This document shows, in pieces, positions 31,772 to 33,589 of a stretch of DNA of 33,589 nt. The position numbers and the translations under genes were made by a program. Every line of letters begins with the position of its first letter. Position 1 is the stretch's first letter. The notes beneath the pieces were generated by a model. The model saw only the letters and a list, made by a program, of their open reading frames with translations. It was not told where the DNA came from and did no database searches. Origin of the DNA: Hyphomonadaceae bacterium. GTDB lineage: Bacteria; Pseudomonadota; Alphaproteobacteria; Caulobacterales; Aquidulcibacteraceae. The DNA is taken from contig JAEUMP010000028.1 in assembly GCA_016791445.1 (NCBI GenBank), positions 1 to 33,589 of the forward strand. Direction: 5' to 3'.

Positions 31772-33030
31772 ACGAACTTCTCCGGCACCGGGAATTTCTT
31801 GCAGAGCTTCGCAACGCCCTCACCCGCCTTGGCGATCTTCTCGGCGTCGCCCTCGGCCTCAAGCACGTCACAGATGAGGTTCGTCACCTCGACGGTGTCC
31901 GCTTCCTTGAAGCCGCGCGTCGTCGTCGCCGGCGTGCCCAGGCGAAGTCCCGACGGGTTGAACGGCTTCCGCGGATCGTGCGGCACCGTGTTGTAGTTGC
32001 AGACGATGCCCGCGACCTCGAGGTCCTCGCAGAGCTTTTTCGGCAGCCGGCCCTTGCGGTCGCGGAAGTCGACGACGACGAGGTGCTTGTCGGTGCCGCC
32101 GGTGGCGAGCACGAAGCCGCGCTTCTGCAATGTTTCCGCCATCGCCTGCGCGTTCTTGATCACCTGCGCCGCGTAGGTCTTGAACGCCGGCGTCAGCGCT
32201 TCTTCCAGCGCACAGGCCAGCGCGAAGATGTGGTGATCGAACGGGCCGCCCTGCAGGCCGGGGAAGATCGCGCGGTCGATCTGGTCGCCCAGTTCCTTGC
32301 GGCAAATGATGACGGAGGCGCGCGGGCCGCGCAGCGTCTTCTGGGTCGAGAACGTCACCACGTCCGCGTGCGGGAACGGATCGGGGAACGCCTTGCCGAT
32401 CATCAGGCCGGCTTCGTGCGCCACGTCGGCCATGTAGTAGGCGCCGACGCTTTGCGCGATTTCCTTCATGCGCTTGTGGTCGATCGCGCGCGGATAGGCC
32501 GTGCCGCCGGTGATGAGGAGATCGGGATTGAACTCATTCGCCTGCGCGGCGAGCTTGTCGTAGTCGATCAGGTGCGTCTTCTCGTCGACGCGATAGAGCA
32601 GCGACTCGAAGATGCGCGAGCCGATGGTGACGCCGCGCTTGTCGTCCATGTCCCAGCCGTGGCTGAGGTGGCCGCCGTCATAGAGATAAAGCCCCATGAT
32701 CTTCTGGCCGGGGCGCAGCAGGCCGTTCTCGACGCAGAAATTCGCGACGCCCGCCGAAAGCGCCTTGGGGTTCACATGCCATTCGTCGGCGGAAAGCCCG
32801 AAGCCCTGGCGCACGAGATCGTGCACATACTCTTCGAGATCGTCGACGACGGCATTGCCCTGATAGTAGCGCTTGCGCGGCTCGCCCTCGGAATACTTGT
32901 TCGTGAACACCGAGCCGATGGCGTTCATCACGCGCTTGGAGACGTGGTTCTCCGACGCGATGAAGCAGAGCGAGTTCTCCTGACGCTTCTGTTCGGCGGC
33001 GAGCAGGGCGTCGGTGCGGCTGGTGTCCAT
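31768..33030 (-). CDS. glyA: Serine hydroxymethyltransferase, divergent form
   Basis: 420-residue PLP enzyme that interconverts serine and glycine with tetrahydrofolate. Core residues are present: Lys231 (STQKTLRGPR) as the Schiff base, Asp202 (ADVAHEAGL), the HLSHG pair and Arg363 (SGLRLGTPATTTRG), plus YSEGEPRKRYY. Several normally invariant positions differ: the His before the catalytic Lys is Gln230, PGGQGGP reads PGLQGGP, and the HSGSQAN region reads LSAGVAN. The middle (residues 58-145) differs strongly from ordinary bacterial GlyA. It may still be SHMT or a specialised relative. ATG 33030 begins just before the conserved region; an ATG at 33090 gives a non-conserved extension. Confidence is high for the fold and lower for the exact substrate. 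Confidence 0.85.
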   Translation of the reverse strand: MDTSRTDALLAAEQKRQENSLCFIASENHVSKRVMNAIGSVFTNKYSEGEPRKRYYQGNAVVDDLEEYVHDLVRQGFGLSADEWHVNPKALSAGVANFCVENGLLRPGQKIMGLYLYDGGHLSHGWDMDDKRGVTIGSRIFESLLYRVDEKTHLIDYDKLAAQANEFNPDLLITGGTAYPRAIDHKRMKEIAQSVGAYYMADVAHEAGLMIGKAFPDPFPHADVVTFSTQKTLRGPRASVIICRKELGDQIDRAIFPGLQGGPFDHHIFALACALEEALTPAFKTYAAQVIKNAQAMAETLQKRGFVLATGGTDKHLVVVDFRDRKGRLPKKLCEDLEVAGIVCNYNTVPHDPRKPFNPSGLRLGTPATTTRGFKEADTVEVTNLICDVLEAEGDAEKIAKAGEGVAKLCKKFPVPEKFV

Positions 33031-33096
33031 GGGCGAGTCATCCGGGCTGGAAAGGCCCGGCCCGTTTAGCGGGCGAGGCCCAAAGCGCAAGGGGAC

Positions 33097-33115
33097 ATCG
33101 GCCCGCAGGGCCGAT
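33097..33115 (-). terminator. Strong hairpin between the RTX gene and glyA
   Basis: ATCGGCCC (33097-33104) and GGGCCGAT (33108-33115) pair perfectly around GCA. It lies 27 bases beyond the RTX-protein stop and about 67 upstream of glyA, both on the minus strand. There is no U-run (GTCCCC follows), so it is either a weak or factor-dependent terminator or part of the glyA leader, where further CCGGGC/GGCCCGG pairings occur (33053-33070). Confidence 0.4.
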
Positions 33116-33141
33116 TGCCATTCGCCCCTGCCCGGAAGCCG

Positions 33142-33588
33142 CTAAGAGAACAGGAAATCCGCCGCGGTGATGTTGGTCGCGGTGACGCCGATCAGCAGGA
33201 TGGTTTCGCCGCCGGTGAGCGTCACGAGGGTATTGCCGCCCTGCTGGACGATGGTGGTGTTGGCGAAGGTGGCGCCGGCGTAGAGCGTGAGATCGATGCG
33301 ATCGACGCCATCCTCCCAGTCCGCGATGGAGTCCGCGCCCGAGCCCGCCGCGAAGACGAAGCGGTCCGCGCCGGCTTCGCCGTAAAGCGTGTCATTGCCT
33401 GCGCCGCCGACGATGTAATCCGCGCCGAGTCCGCCATAGATGGTGTCTGCCCCGCCTTCGCCGAACAGCGTGTCGGCGCCGGCGCCGCCGTTCACATAGT
33501 CGTTCTCGCTGCCGGCATAGACGAAGTCGTCGTCGTCGCCCGCGTCGATCGCGTCCGCGCCGGTGCCGCCATAGAGGGAATCGCTGCC
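33142..33588 (-). CDS. RTX-type calcium-binding repeat protein, C-terminal part
   Basis: 149 visible residues of a larger protein whose 5' end lies beyond the window. Repeats of the GGxGxDxUx nonapeptide type are clear (GGAGADTLFG, GEGGADTIYG, GGLGADYIVG, GGAGNDTLYG), forming a calcium-binding beta-roll. They are followed by a serralysin-like C-terminal domain (RFVFAAGSGADSIADW, VDRIDL) and a hydrophobic C-terminus (AADFLFS) of the kind used as a type I secretion signal. The parent could be a hemolysin, protease, lipase or adhesin. Stop TAG 33144-33142. Confidence 0.88.
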   Translation of the reverse strand, partial: GSDSLYGGTGADAIDAGDDDDFVYAGSENDYVNGGAGADTLFGEGGADTIYGGLGADYIVGGAGNDTLYGEAGADRFVFAAGSGADSIADWEDGVDRIDLTLYAGATFANTTIVQQGGNTLVTLTGGETILLIGVTATNITAADFLFS

Positions 33589-33589
33589 C

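Noticed and set aside
1-33589. CRISPR arrays, insertion sequences, prophage or integrase genes, rRNA
   Set aside because: No regularly spaced repeats, transposase or integrase motifs, terminal inverted repeats or rRNA signatures were seen on either strand.

Overview
The window is GC-rich (about two thirds G+C by eye), densely packed chromosomal DNA. The gene content points to an alphaproteobacterium, most likely near Caulobacterales/Hyphomonadaceae. The evidence is a separate petA-petB-petC cytochrome bc1 operon, a DUF1285 / CoA pyrophosphatase / DUF6111 / CCA-transferase operon, a MoxR-DUF58-DUF4159-VWA cluster, hpf-ptsN, and an alphaproteobacterial LexA operator (GTTC-N7-GTTC). I saw no rRNA, tRNA, CRISPR array, insertion sequence or prophage. 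Many genes are coupled by 4-base ATGA or GTGA overlaps.

Layout. 1-228: 3' end of an unknown gene. 350-1962: zinc-ribbon methyltransferase coupled to an exported caspase-like protein. 1970-4497 (minus): grpB-like gene, mtnP and a PhoD-type phosphatase. 4517-7468 (minus): the bc1 complex (Rieske, cytochrome b with an unusual insertion, cytochrome c1), ending in an intrinsic terminator. 7617-8970: trmL and hemF. 8975-11641 (minus): four genes linked by ATGA overlaps. 11642-12361: a poorly coding stretch that holds a canonical SOS box in front of a short candidate membrane-protein ORF. 12362-13129 (minus): a secreted orphan protein. 13427-19984: MoxR ATPase, DUF58, BatA/DUF4159 and VWA-like membrane proteins, all coupled by overlaps. 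19959-21894 (minus): a GNAT acetyltransferase whose leader carries a strong promoter and a 10-codon Arg-rich uORF, and a lipoprotein serine hydrolase. 22014-25719: MFS transporter, GNAT, SDR, a META-type lipoprotein with a hairpin over its ribosome binding site, and a small exported protein. 25727-28812: LysR regulator divergent from wrbA-pirin, then a methyltransferase. 29152-31771: hpf, ptsN, a HAD protein without a normal start codon, and a secreted retropepsin-like protein. 31768-33030 (minus): a divergent serine hydroxymethyltransferase. 33142-33588 (minus): C-terminal end of an RTX-type calcium-binding protein that runs off the window.

Most of this is housekeeping: respiration, heme synthesis, tRNA maturation and modification, one-carbon metabolism, ribosome hibernation and nitrogen-PTS signalling. 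The best candidates for something undescribed are regulatory and small: the SOS-box-preceded membrane ORF (12141-11801) and the promoter/uORF/hairpin leader of the GNAT gene (20635-20463). Next are the structural oddities in cytochrome b, SHMT, the HAD protein and the aspartyl-protease-like protein. All functional statements come from reading the sequence; no database search was possible.
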